Origin: Bryoerythrophyllum caledonicum
Lineage: Eukaryota > Streptophyta > Bryopsida > Pottiales > Pottiaceae
Assembly (NCBI GenBank): GCA_963971425.1
Contig: OZ020524.1
Location: 14,201,845-14,265,844, forward strand
Length of the DNA stretch: 64,000 bases
Direction: 5' to 3'
Shown here in pieces: positions 49,159 to 61,500 of this stretch (its first letter is position 1; each line of letters starts with the position of its first letter). The position numbers and the translations under genes were made by a program. Under the pieces are notes generated by a model, which did no database searches, was not told the DNA's origin, and worked only from the letters and a program-made list of their open reading frames with translations.

Positions 49159-49998
49159 TCATCCTTCGAGGGCAGTGATCACTACCCTGCAACCAAGGCA
49201 CAGCGAACTCTTCAGAAAACGAAAGTACCTCTTAGATGCCGACGAATTGCATCATACTTACCAGTCATACACAGTTGGTGAAGTACTTTCCTGCACCTTG
49301 TTCGCTCCAGGAGACAAGTTCCGCTGAATCACCTTATTCTGACCAGAGTGGAAAACACTGCGCCAGAGATTGTCCTTCTCTTTCGGATCTACTCAGAGGA
49401 TGAAATATTAGACCTCACAAGATGTGGAATTACCACATATGGAAATGCATGAGAAGCAGATGTATGCACTTACAAGTTGAAGGGGACGGTGAAGTGGGCG
49501 GAGTGGAGCCGAGGCTGCAGGGAGTTGCACAAGAAGAATCTGGAATGTCCAGCATTGGCAGCGGCTTCTTCATCGGTATGCTCTGCGACGGAGTACTACT
49601 CTGATATTCCCCCAAACTCAAGCGCCGCCCAAACTTGCTCTTCTCACCAGTATCACCTGTCAGGAAAAGATCGACTTACGTGAGTTGACAGTCTCCTCAA
49701 CAAGATCTAGAAAGTAATGAATTGATCCTCGTTCAGCTTCTGGTTCAGAAAATCATAACTAGTGAGAAACTCCTACTTAGTATCTGGAGGCTGTCATACC
49801 GTCACTGGGGAAGAGGCCATAGTTCGCTGAATTCTGCTTCCAGAGCTGCTTCATGCCTTTCTCAGGAGGCAAGCCCCCACCGTCACTGGGGAAGAGGGCA
49901 GAATTTGCGGAATTCTGCTTCCGGAGCTGCTTCATGCCTTTCTCAGGAGGCGAGCCCCCAGCGACGTCGTCCCAGAGCTTGCTCAACATGCCGGCCAT
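49159..49998 (-). CDS. DRM1: Dormancy/auxin-associated protein (DRM1/ARP family)
   Basis: Small, largely disordered plant protein of unknown biochemistry whose transcript marks dormancy, carbon starvation and auxin repression in seed plants. Four exons on the minus strand: 49,998-49,800, 49,656-49,474, 49,388-49,262 and, less certain, 49,228-49,159 (about 192 residues). The conserved N-terminus MLSKLWDDVAGGSPPEKGMK and the C-terminal NLWRSVFHSGQNK and SPTVYDW motifs fix the family. Unusually, the PPEKGMKQL(R/W)KQNSAN module is present twice in tandem (DNA repeat at 49,797-49,960). The last exon gives an unusual tail (YFRFLKSS...) in place of the usual LYSGETRS-like ending, so its splice site is uncertain. 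Confidence 0.82.
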
Positions 49999-50039
49999 GT
50001 CCACTCAAGTACTAGTACAGTAGGTAATTCCCACACTGG

Positions 50040-50350
50040 CACAGATGATGGACCCTAAACTGTCAATCGATCGTTACCACAAAGTTGCCCCATTTCTATT
50101 CTCAAAACCTTTATATTCATATATTCACCAAAGTACGGTCACAACTCAAATCACACCTCAAGCAACGCAAAAAGACTTAGATCGACGTCCACAATGTCAC
50201 AAATAACTCCTCCCAGTTGGAACACCAAAACTGTAGCTTCGAATCAAAGCATCCTCACACTAGTAACCTGGAGCAGGGTAATATGAACTTAGACGGCGAT
50301 CGACGCCACAATCTAGCTAGTCGTGGGACACAACACTGAAACAGTGGTTA
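50040..50350. other. Intergenic, no gene seen
   Basis: Likely DRM1 upstream region: AT-rich and without coding. No specific promoter motif stands out. Confidence 0.4.
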
Positions 50351-50608
50351 CTACAACTGAAGTCTGTCTCTGTGCAGGTCTGATTCTCTGCCTAGGTTGC
50401 CAAACAAGGAGTGCGACAAAGCCTGTAACTTGGTCATGTAGGTGTGGAGGTCGAGGGTGTGAGCAGTGAGATTGTGAGGAGACGTGACGAAGAGGACGGC
50501 TTGAATGGTGGCGGCAGCGGGCCATGCAGGCAAGTTCTGCTTGGCCCATGTGACGATGGCATCTACGATAGTCGTGGATTCCGCGTCGGGGATTATCTCC
50601 TTCGCCAT
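50351..50608 (-). CDS. Small uncharacterised protein (85 residues)
   Basis: An open frame starting MAKEIIPDAESTTIVDAIVT and ending ESDLHRDRLQL, with high GC in third positions compared with its surroundings, which is what real coding looks like in this window. It has no signal peptide or membrane segment and no family I know. A continuous frame extends 10 codons upstream of this ATG. It could be a single-exon gene or one exon of a larger one. Confidence 0.4.
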   Translation of the reverse strand: MAKEIIPDAESTTIVDAIVTWAKQNLPAWPAAATIQAVLFVTSPHNLTAHTLDLHTYMTKLQALSHSLFGNLGRESDLHRDRLQL

Positions 50609-50861
50609 TATCTGGCTCTGCGGACATGCAGCGTCCACCAGTCAACTTCCGTCCTGTACATGCTCCAGTGCTTTTAGTATGTCATAAATTAAAATTATCA
50701 TAAAACTAATACAGAAAGACCGGAGACCTTAACATTCTGTAACGTGACTTTCTCTGCTAAACCCTTTGGTGCCAGCATGACTGGCAAGACCTAGGAGATT
50801 CTTTGAGGGTGATAGATCATGCAAAACATCACATGTGCACAGTGGATACATGTCATTGTGA

Positions 50862-51075
50862 CACTACTTCACATAAATCACTGTAGTTTGCTAAAGTCTG
50901 CATCAATAATTGCCGCAATGGTCTCATTGGAATACGTCCGTCGTGAAGAATGTTTAAGCCCCAACTGTGATTTTTCAAAACATTCTTCGCGACGGACGTA
51001 GTCCACGTTACAATGATTCTAATGAGACCATTGTTGCAAAAATTGGTGAGCTACAGTGACTTCCGTGAAGTGAGT
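50862..51075. repeat. Foldback element
   Basis: Two nested pairs of arms: 50,910-50,955 (TTGCCGCAATGGTCTCATTGG, ACGTCCGTCGTGAAGAATG) and their inverted partners at 50,978-51,039, with a short centre (50,956-50,977) and one asymmetric bulge. Outer, weaker arms (TGACACTACTTCAC / GTGAAGTGAGTTTG) extend it to about 215 bases. Noncoding; a MITE or a source of hairpin RNA. Confidence 0.75.
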
Positions 51076-52290
51076 TTGTATTGGTTAGCTACATTTTTAC
51101 AAGCCAAAAAAGCTCATCGGCCTTAAAGGGTTAACCCCTAAAAGCCCTTGACAATTTCACACCAAAAACACCCCAAAATTGTTGATTCTAATGCAATGAG
51201 TAAGAAAGGAAACAAAACCTTATATTTATCCTTTTGACCGTAGGATCTCTATTAAGACTTACTAAGTAACATACTCACAAAATTTCATACACGTTGGCCG
51301 CACGGATTGAAAGAATATAGTGTTTGAAGTCAAGAAAATTGTTCATCTTCTTCCTTGTGTTGTGTGGATCAGCAAACTTTGACTTCACTTGGTATTAAAT
51401 TTTTACACTACACAAGGTCTAAATCTTTTACCAATGTGTTGAGCATGATGTTAGATCCGTGTACAAAAGCTTTTAGAGGTAGAGAAGGGGTGTAGCATAT
51501 TCAAAATAAGTGTGCAAGGAGTGGAGGTTCAAAAATTGTCAATTCAAGATTTATTTTTTTGAGAATTTAATATGTTTAAGAATGATAACCTAAACAGTCA
51601 GTAAGAAGGTTTACACCACATATTGTTGTAGAAAAAATAAAAAGTGAAAAATATGAAAATCTCTAGGTTTTATGTAAAAAAAATGTGAGGTTTTTTTCCC
51701 CGCTTGCCCGAAATGTGTAAAAATGTGTTAAAATGTTTTTTTAACACTAAAGACAAGAAAAAAAAATTGACTTCTTCAATGAAAGTAATATTCTTTACAT
51801 GCATGGAAAATCTCAATGTCAATAGAGACTTCAAGCAAAATTTTCGAGCTGCTTGGAGTCCCCATTTCTAACTTTGAGTGGTACTAACTTTCAAACCATG
51901 ACTCCAAAAAAACAAAAAAATATATCTCCATGGAGCTCTTATCAGGGAAAATCTAGCGTAAGAGTTTTAAAAAAAAGATTTTTTTTTTAATTGTAGGAAC
52001 CTGCCTAGAATCCAAAATGTACGCCCCACGTACACTTGGGCTCTTAGGGGTTAAGGATGAGCGACCATATACAAAAATCCGAATGTAAGAATGTATTGGA
52101 AGAAAGCATCGGCAAGCTACAATGATTTTCGTGAAGTGAGTTTGTAGATTTTTTTGCTGAAATGTATCGAGCGCGTAGATGTCATTGTGCATGATCTAGT
52201 ACACTTGTACATTCTTACATGCCAAAAAAGCTCATCAGCCTTATAGGATTAAGGACAAGCGACCATGTACAAAATCTGAAATGTACCTGT
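51040..52290. repeat. Repeat X, two copies, one split by MITE 1
   Basis: The stretch CTACA(G/A)TGA...TTCGTGAAGTGAGTTTGTA ... CAAAAAAGCTCATC(G/A)GCCTTA...TTAA occurs at 51,047-51,134 and again at 52,112-52,252. The following words TTAAGGAYRAGCGACCAT occur at 52,051 and 52,249. In the first copy the TTAA is the insertion point of MITE 1; in the second it is empty. Confidence 0.75.
51135..52050 (+). mobile_element. piggyBac-type MITE, copy 1
   Basis: 916 bases bounded by CCCCTAAAAGCCC and its inverted partner GGGCTCTTAGGGG and flanked on both sides by TTAA (51,131-51,134; 52,051-52,054). TTAA targets and CCC...-type ends are the signature of piggyBac transposons. No transposase frame; nonautonomous. 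The paralogous empty site is visible nearby. Confidence 0.85.
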
Positions 52291-52371
52291 TGTTGTCATG
52301 TTGTTTTGTAAATTCTATGATGCTTGTACATTTTAGATTCTAAACATGGTCACTTGTCCTTAAAGGATTAA
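52246..52371. repeat. Small inverted repeat with TTAA borders
   Basis: TTAAGGACAAGCGACCATGTAC at the left and GTACATTTTAGATTC...GGTCACTTGTCCTTAA at the right form arms of about 38 bases. It may be a second, shorter TTAA-type MITE. Confidence 0.5.
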
Positions 52372-53059
52372 TGTAACAAATTATAATTGGAATTACAAGT
52401 ATAAAAAGAGCTTTCACTCAATACTTAGGTAAATTCCCCCACATTCTAACAAAGAAGGTAAGCAATGTACATGATAATGGAGAAAGAAAAGAACTCTACA
52501 TTTGTTTTTTTGGTGATAGATGATAGAATTACAATTTCAACATAAGTGAATTTTTTTATTTTTCTGATGAATGTAAATCAGTTATAAAATTTTCAAACTC
52601 TATTCTTGTGTCTGGTCGAGTTGTCACAAGATGTGGTGTCGAGGGCCTCTCCATATCGTAATGTTTAGAGTAGAATAGTTTGTTACTACTCTACGAGTTT
52701 AGGGACGTACGGCGGCGCACCACATTCATCCGCGGATGATTTTCATCCACTTAGGGTTGTGTGTGTACATATAACGTCGCATACGTCTTTGACTTGACGT
52801 CTTCGTCAAATCAAGCTTTGTGAGTGAGTTATAGAGTGTTTAGTGATTACTTTTGCTTATAAGTGATTGGTTATCATTTGTAAAGGCTCCGCATTCTCTT
52901 ATTCTACTTGCACTCCTTGATTTTCCTTTTGTGGAGCGCGAGACACTTAACAACTCTTGTGATTCACTAGTTATTCACTTGACAAAGACCCTCTCACGTT
53001 CCTCTCTTTAGTTCTAGAATTTGAGCTTGGGTGAGTTTGGAAAATTTTTGGATGCTTAA

Positions 53060-53867
53060 CCCCTAAAGAACCGATGTCCCCTCGGGGGACGTTTTGAGTT
53101 TGGGTAAGGTACCACATTCTCAATTCTAGGCATTATTTTCTGAGATTTTTTATTGAATGGCCAACTTTTTATTCGCTTTGCGTAGACACAAATTTTGTAG
53201 AATTCCGACTTACGGTTCAAGAGTTACAATTTATTTTTATTTACATATTCAAATAGTGCAGTAGTTTAGTGTGACATATCACAAATACTGTCACCAAACT
53301 TTAATAACTTCTAAATTCAATAGAAATTCGAGTTTTTGTCCATTTAGAAGACTGAAAATGTCTTCTTGGAAAAGAAATTGAGATCTTTGCATCTACCGTA
53401 CGGATTTGTGAATTTCAAATATTTGAAAAGGATATGACATATGCAAAATATAAAGTGTATTTTTGATTCTCGGCACATAGGTGCATTGTAGGATTTTTTA
53501 GGACATCTTCTACACCTCTTCTACTTCTAAAATTTGGTGCACATGTGCCTAACATGATCCTTTTCAAGTTAAGACAATAAAATCACGGCCTGTAGTGCAA
53601 AAAGTTGCCATAGAAGGTGGTCGAAGTTTGTTGAAGGTGTATAGTATGACCTGAAAAAGAGATTATGTCGCACTTCAAAGATAAATATCTTTCAATCCGT
53701 GCAATCAAACTTACCAAAAATTACACCACACACTCTCATACAAGTCTAGTATAAGATCCTACGGTTAAATTTTCAAAAAAATGATTTTGTATCATTTTGT
53801 GTTGAATGCGCTGAAAATGGCAGGTTTGGAGTGTTTTTGAGGAAAAACTGCCTTGGTCCTTTAGGGA
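53060..53867 (-). mobile_element. piggyBac-type MITE, copy 2, inside the gypsy leader
   Basis: 808 bases with ends CCCCTAAAGAACC and GGTCCTTTAGGGA, flanked by TTAA (53,056-53,059; 53,868-53,871). It is homologous to copy 1 in inverted orientation (shared CCGTAGGATCT and GCACGGATTGAAAGA). It is inserted between the 5' LTR and gag, hence younger than the retroelement. Confidence 0.82.
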
Positions 53868-56800
53868 TTAAATTGAAGTTGTAGAGCGCGTTACAATGAA
53901 GCCAACGCAACAAACGACGCCCAAATCGAACAATTTTTGAGCAAGATGTGAGTGGCGAAAGAATTAGAAGAAGAAGAATAGCTGCTAGACCTCATCTGCG
54001 GTTTCTCATTCTATTTGTGAATTCATCCGCCGTGGGCAGTTTTCATCCATTGTAGATGAATCTATAATTTGGGTAGAATTCATTAATTGTGAGTTAATAT
54101 CTCCCAAACTATTCATTTATTCTTTAATTCTGACTTTGGATTTGAGCTCTCCATAGGGGTTTCTACGAATGAAGAAGGGAAGATTTTAGTGGATTTTTTT
54201 TTCCAAAACCACATTTTTGGAGGTCATTAAAAAAGAAGATTAGTGTCTAAACTTTGGAGGTATGTAACTAGGGTAGTTTAATTCGGTTTTGAGTGAAATT
54301 TGTGCCTATATTTAGGGCATTTTACCGTTAATCCAATTTTGATATAGGATTGATGTTGAGCGCGTTTGTCACCCAATGTGTGATTTTCATTAAAGGGACT
54401 TGTGTTTGTTAACACCGCGACTACATTAGCTCAGTACCCCCTTAGTTTTAGACTTTGGGAAGGACATCTTTGGGTGTTTCCCTTGTGCTATTGCAGGTTT
54501 TGCGGCTAGTAACCATCCACTGCAAGTGTGTGCTAGTGGCTCTAGTCATTTTCATTTACCACTTTTATGTTGTTGGGGGAGAGCATCCGGTTTTGATTTT
54601 TGGATTCTTATGCGGTACCTCTCCTGTGTTGTGGGCTTGTTGCCGGTGTTTTCCGGTTGCCCCAATTTCTTGTTGTCCCCAGATTGTAATAGGATACCGT
54701 AGAGGTGAAGTCAGATGGATGGCCGGGAATACCTTTCTGTATGGAGATTGTGTTTGGACCTCCGTTAGTCGGAGGTGGTGACTGGTTAACCACAAAGTTT
54801 GGTGGATTTGTAAGTGCAGGTTGTTCGTTCCTATCCTTCCTTTAGATACTACGTGTAGATAAATCCGGGGTCGTTATTGTTTATGGTGAGTATCCGGAGT
54901 TGATATTATTGCTCCCCCTCGCCAAACCACTCAAAGAGTTCTTTCACCACAAACTTTGGACCAGGGTCGGATACTAATGAGGCTTTTGAGCCCATTTCGG
55001 CATTGGATATCGACCGTAGGCTTCGCATCTGGGGCATGGGCACATTTGACGGCTTGGAGGACGATCTCTGTCATGTCTTACTAGACAGGTTCTTGAGACG
55101 GGTTGGGGCATCCCCCTACCCCATTGGCAGCTTCGATTCCATATCTGAATGAAAGAAAAGCGCCAGAGGACACGGTCGTTTAATAATTGTTATGCGTTCA
55201 AGCTCTTGCCCGACCATTTGGAGTTGGAGGCCCTTTAGTCATATGAAAGGTGGACTACGCAGCACGATGCACTATTGCGCCCTGTTGAGGAGTACTGGCG
55301 CCAACGTGTGGAGTTGGTGACTACGTTATAGGAGAGTGCAATTATCAAACTCTCGACTTTCACCGAGGAGCTCAAGGTGGAAGAGGGTTTTCTTAGAGAG
55401 GACTCCAGGGCGTTGCTGTTGTGGCCGAACGGTCTGGCATGGGGCCCATGTCACGTTTGGCAGTGGCAACATGTGCGGCATTGATGGCGGTTGACAATCC
55501 GCCAGCCTTCGATCCTTTAGCGCAATTAAGACACATCTGGAGGTCGAGCTCGAGGGATTTAGACGTAATCAGATGCCACACATCCAGAATTTCCACCGGG
55601 AAAAGGAGGATACCCCTCGTACTATGTATACCCGATTGGCACGATTATTAGGGGAGGCCCATGATGTGTTCACGAAGCACCAGCTGGTGAAGATTTTCAT
55701 CTCTAAGCTAGATAAGCGGATGGTGGAGTTGATTAGTCCGCATCTTCTTTTTTGGTATTATGAGAACGCTACTTTTTTGGTACAATGAGAACCTGAAAAG
55801 GTTGTGCATTGTTGGACTTATGGGGAAGCGGGTCACATCAAGGGGGATGTGAATTGCTCTAAGAAGAAGGGAGCTGGCACTAGTAGGGCAACCAAGCCTG
55901 TAGAGAAAGGCAATCAAGCCTGTAGAGAAAGGCAATCAAGCCTGTAGAGAAGGTTGGAGGCAAGAAAAAGAAGACGGTGACATGTTCCCACTGTGGCAAG
56001 TCCGACCATAGTGATGAGGAATGTTTCGCTATTCACCCAGAAAAGCGCCCATGGTCTTGAGTTGCTGGATTAGATGTCGTGAAGACACTTTAGGCCAAAC
56101 TGGGAGAGCTAAAGAAGCAGATGAACGCGATGGTCATTTAGAGACAAGTAGCAGACACACGGTCTCCGGTAAGGAGTTAGAGCTCATCTTCAGCCCTAGA
56201 CCTCTACTTGTATGGCGCTTCGGAAGGTGATGGCAATAGTGGCCACTTGTGCTCAGACTACCGCATAGACGGTGGCACCTTCCCTCTATTTGTCGCGTAG
56301 TAATGGCCGTCCACGCCACACGGGTTTGCCAGACTACATTGGTCAGTCCTTGTTACTTTTTTGTTCTGTATCGCGGATGCGGTTAATTATATTGCCGCTC
56401 CTACTCCGATCTCGTTACAACGATTTCTTCTAGTCGTGGAGGTGACGCACACATCTTGGCGTATAAGGTGTTGCAGTTGCTGGTGTTTGTTGGTGTGGAC
56501 TTACTGACACCGGATTTTTAACCATCCAATGTATTCCACTTCGCGCGTAGTATGTTGGAAGGCAAGGTGCCCATGCCATGGTTGGAGGTGTCGCAAGTAG
56601 TGATGGCTCCACCCACCGAAGAGGATTTGGCGGCAATGTAGGCTAAACTGGCGGCGGAGGCTATTTCCGCGTTTGAGGCCAATACCACGTCCACACCTAT
56701 GGACCAATCCTCTAGAGATCAGTCCTTGATCTCTAGAGTGGCATATTTGTCTGACTTTGCAGCCCGGTCGGCACAGGCGTGACGTAGTGTGCGTCCAAGG

Positions 56801-57539
56801 GTGGTACGTTTGGTAAATGACGATGGAGTCATGGTGGTTGGCTGTACAAACGGCAATCCCACTTGAGCTACCCTCCATTGTGTTAGGTTGGACTCCGGAG
56901 CTCAGTCATTGATGATTGACAAGCAGCTAGCCCAGGATTTTGATCTAGGTGCTTCAAACCTTGAGCCTTACCCATTTACGATTGTTGTATCGGTAGGGGA
57001 CACAAAGAAGGCCATGGGCTACACCCGACATTCGTTGCAGTTGATGTTCGGCGTGGAATCTGGTCGATTATTCTCCCATGTATCTCTATAGTGTGTTGTG
57101 GCTGGTACTACCAACTACGACATCTTGGTGGGTCAGCAGACTCTTTATCCACTCCATTTTTGGGTGGACAACTAGATGGAGGTGGCCTAGATTAGGCTTG
57201 GATGGTTTGTCGGCGATGGCAGAAAGAAGCTCATTCCGGTTGTCTTCGCAACTAGTGCGGTGACTTCCACGGCAAATGCAATGTTTGGATTCAAGCCTTG
57301 GCATCCAATTTGCCATGTGGTTCTACACTTTTGGACGAGACATATGTTTTTATGTCGGGGGGTGAGGAATCACGTGAGCATAGATTAGTGGAGATCCTTT
57401 TACTTCTTGAAGGACCCAGTTGGAGCTCACACGTCGCAGTCGTGAGATTGCGGACACTCTTGATGCTCCATAATTCTCAGTGGATTCTTCCACTCCGTTA
57501 GTAGCTTGTAGTATTCAGTGGCGACCATTGGATGAGGGT

Positions 57540-58500
57540 AATACCCTCGTGGAGCTATTTGTCGATATCGGTATGGGGCTCACGGCTACGTAAGTGGCCG
57601 GTCTGAAGGTGTGGCAATACATCCACGTGGATAGTGGCTTTGCAGCTAACCGTGCTGCTCATCATCACATTGAGCGTCTTTTGGCGTTGTATCCGGAGCA
57701 ATTACCACCTTCTGCAATTCAAGGGTGTTTGGGCAAGTTGCCACGTGATGTGACGTTGATCAGTGAGGAATATGATTTGCGCCAGTTAGGTCACGTGGAC
57801 TTGATGATTTCCGGATGGCCTTGCCAAGGCTATTCACGGGCAGGGAGTGGACATGGCCTAGATGATCCACTGATGGGTCTCTTTGAGGATTTGTTTAAGC
57901 TCATTCAGTGGGGGACTACCCACCAATTGATGCCACCGGGGTACATTTTTGAGAATGTACCCCCATTGGGAGATACACAGACAAATGTGCGTGAGGATGG
58001 GGCATACATCCAACACCTTTTTGGTCCCCCCACGCATATAGATGCCGCAGCGTTGGGCTCTTATGCCCATCAGCCATGTTGGATTTGGACCAACATGGCA
58101 TCATCGGCGACGCTCACATCCGCACTTGCTTAAGTGCAACAGCCTGTACATCGTGAGGTCTATATCATCTTGGACGACCACGGAGGTTCCCAAGGATGAT
58201 GAGCCACCGTTGGTAGTGGTGAACCACGTTGGTTTCACTTTAGGGGCATTTTCCAAGTTGATGTGCAACGCGGAATTTTTTGCCTTTAGAACACGCGGTC
58301 GAGGCATGGTTTGGGATTCTACTTTCCAAACTTACGAGGAGCCTTTTGCTGATGAGAGGGAGGGAGCGATAGACTTTTTGACAGGCAACACCGCCGCATT
58401 GGATCTTTCTAAGGGCCATCGTCGATATTTGTTGGGTCAAGCCATTGACCTCAACACTCTTGTTTGAGCTTGTGGCCTCTGTTTTGCTGTTCAGCGTTGT
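57540..58500 (+). pseudogene. Cytosine-5 DNA methyltransferase domain within the gypsy fossil
   Basis: Part of the retroelement polyprotein region, not a host gene. Methyltransferase landmarks are visible in order: motif I-like VELFVDIGMG (S-adenosylmethionine site), motif IV DLMISGWPCQGYSRAG with the catalytic PCQ Cys, motif VI GYIFENVPPLGD with the ENV Glu, and a late LGQAIDL block that resembles motif X. Such enzymes methylate cytosine in DNA. The domain sits between protease and reverse transcriptase. It belongs to a broken fossil; its former activity is inferred. Confidence 0.85.
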
Positions 58501-61500
58501 TCGCGTGACCATCCATACATGTTTAAAGCAAACTCTGATAGTCAAGGGACAAAGGTATCACACTTCACAGAGATTGAGGAAGCCGAGTTGTTTTTTTGTT
58601 CAAAGAGGCACGCAACTGAGGAGCTTTGTGCTTAGCGTGTCTTTCTGGCTTTCGCCGAGGACATTGGTCGAGAGGATGCTTGGGAAATCTTTTCCTGGTT
58701 TTATCATGACGACACGGTATTTTCTATGGATCCCATTAGTGAGGAGTCAGGCGGCATGAACGCCCTATCTGCTACTATGTAACAATTACCAGTTGTGCCG
58801 ATACGTAATTAGTCTCTTAAGATGGAGAAAGAGACGACGAAGTTTGATGATTGGCCTTTGGATTTTGGACCACATTTTATCGGTGCCGAGGCACGGAGGG
58901 TACGAGCGTTTATACGTTTGTATCGTAATTGTTTTGCCTTTAGTCTCCATGATTTGGAGGGCTATAGAGACAAGCCTATTGACATTCATTTGGAGGACGA
59001 CCACCCAATCTTCCGACGACCGTACAAGCTTAGTCTTTCAAAGAAAAGTGGAGTTCAAACTCGTTGTTAGGAATTATTGGCTGCAAGTTTGATTGAGCTT
59101 TCTAATGGCAAGTACGCTTGTGCGACGCTTATGCCATCAAAGAAAGATAACTTTGGCAACTAGACGTAAAAGCAGATATGTTGGAATCATAGGCCAGTCA
59201 ATTGGAAGACCAAGTCATACTAATATTCCATGCCCACGTCAGAGGAGTTATTTCATACGTTGAACCATGCTAGAGTATTTAGTACTCTAGATTTAGGGTC
59301 TGGTTATCACCAGTTATCATTAATGGAGGATGCCCAGGCGAAGACTACATTCTGGATAGTTGATCAAGATGAAAGAGATCAACCCTATCATTAGAAGTTT
59401 CTTGTATTTGGCCTCAAGAACGCACCTGCTAAGTTTCAGAGGGTGAATGATCAAATGTTGAACGGTTTATCGTTTGCCCGATGCTACATTGATGATGTTA
59501 TCATTTTTAGTAGTAGCCCATAGGAGCATGTGAGACATCTTCAGGCCATGTTCAAGAGGTTACGGCAGTGGGGATTGTGTTTGCACCATAGCAAGTGCAA
59601 GTTCTCCTACGACTAGTTGCCATATTTGAGACATGTGGTTGTTCCGAGAGATCTTGGCGTGCAGCAGGCCCCGGTGGAGGCGTTGCAGAAGATTCTTGCC
59701 CCGATTGACATGTCACAGCTTCAAGCATTTCTTGGTTTGACAAATTACTATCGCCGGTTTGTCAAGAACTTTAGCTTGATTGCTAGGCTGAAGCTATTTT
59801 CACGGGAAATGATCAACCATGGACTTGAAGACTAGAGCAGTAGCAGGCGTTTTCTTCTTTGAAGCTGAAGCTCGGTTCAACGCCTAGGTTGTGTCGTCCA
59901 GATGCTACACGACCCTTTCAATTGCACACAGGCTGGAATGTTGTGGGATTGGAAGCAGTGTTGACTTAGAAGGATAATGAGGGACGGGAGTGCGTTGTGG
60001 CGTTTGCTTCTAAGAGTAACAACAACAAGGAGTCAAAGTATCCTATGAGGGGGAGGCTTTGGCCGCGGTTTGGGCCATAGCCCATTTTAGGCCTATTTTT
60101 ATGGGCAATTTTTTACGTTGATGACCGACCATCAGCCTTTGAAGTGGCTCATGGAATCTAAGAAGCTTACTGGCAAGCTCGCCAGGTGGGCTTTGTTGCT
60201 TCAGAAGTATAACTTTGAGGTTGTAGATTGGGTTGGCACCACGAACTTGGATGCGGATGGTCTATCTCGCAATCTAAGCCCTTCAAAGGAGGATTTGACT
60301 AGTGTCAGGCGGGATGAAGACTGTGATAGAGAGTTAATCCCGGAATGGATTGCAGCGGCTTACCTCACGTTGATGTATGGCTCCGCATCGACGTTGTCTA
60401 ATTTTGGCAACGGATGAGGAACCGGATAGGGCCCAAGTTGTAAGCGATGTGTGGAAAGACGGTGTAGTCTTGCACAAGCTAGAACATGGGACACTACCCC
60501 CAGCTTTTTCTGCTATGGAGCATAATCATATTGGACACCAAAAAAGGTAGAGCCAACTAATTCCGATCAATAGAGTATGCATGGCATGGTGCATGAAGTG
60601 ACCCAAAACCGATGTCTCAAAATCTGAAAACTCTAGTCATTATCGGCATTGGCTCATGAAGTGTGCAATTTTGGGTTGCTCCCCATCGATTAAGCTCTCA
60701 TTGGTGGCATTGCCTCAAAAGTCAAACAAGGCCGATCGGCATATGATACCCTCCATGAGTTGGTTATCCATAGCATGTCTTTTCTCTTTACTCACTCTCA
60801 CTTGTTGGCATTGGGCAAAGGAGGGCACTAAATCTCATCTACTCTGTAGTTTGAATATGGGCTCCGGTGGTTTTTAGGCTTCTAAATTCTATATAAATTG
60901 CAAATCTTTGAGATTAAATTTGAATTTTTATTGTTGAGTTTCATTCCTAATTCTGCACCTTTCTATATAAATGTTTTTGACATACAATGTCATTTGAGAC
61001 CCTAGTTGGCTAAAGTGATCAAAATTGGGTGCGTCTACCTTAGCAAGGTTCCGTTGGGAGAACGGCCTCCTATTTCGGGTGTGGCCGGATGAAACTAGGC
61101 ACATAGTTCTCAAGCTGGATCAAAGGGCTTTGTTGGTACGGCAAGTACACAAAGACCTAGGACATTTTGGTATGCAACGGACTCATTTGATGTTTCGTAG
61201 CCGATATTGGTAGACCGGCATGTATCAACATGTCGCCTCGTATGTTTCTCAGTGTGAAGTGTATGATCGAGTCAGATCCAACATCAACACCTAGTCACCG
61301 CAGTTGTAGCCTTTGCCCATTATGGGACTAGGATACCGGTGGTCTTTGGACTTTGTTGGTCTACTTGTCATGATTCCATGCAGAGCCAAGTATATATGTC
61401 TTGGTGATGGTGGAGCATTTCAGCAAGTGGATTGAGCTCGTGGCTCTTCCGCAAAACTCTTCAGAGTTGGCGGCCATGGCATTCTTTGACCGGGAGTTGG

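Noticed and set aside
53060-53867. Original part of the gypsy leader
   Set aside because: TTAA borders, inverted ends and homology to 51,135-52,050 show it is a separate MITE insertion.
57540-58500. Host DNA methyltransferase gene
   Set aside because: Flanked on both sides by gypsy protease and reverse transcriptase in the same direction, with no introns or own borders; it is part of the retroelement.
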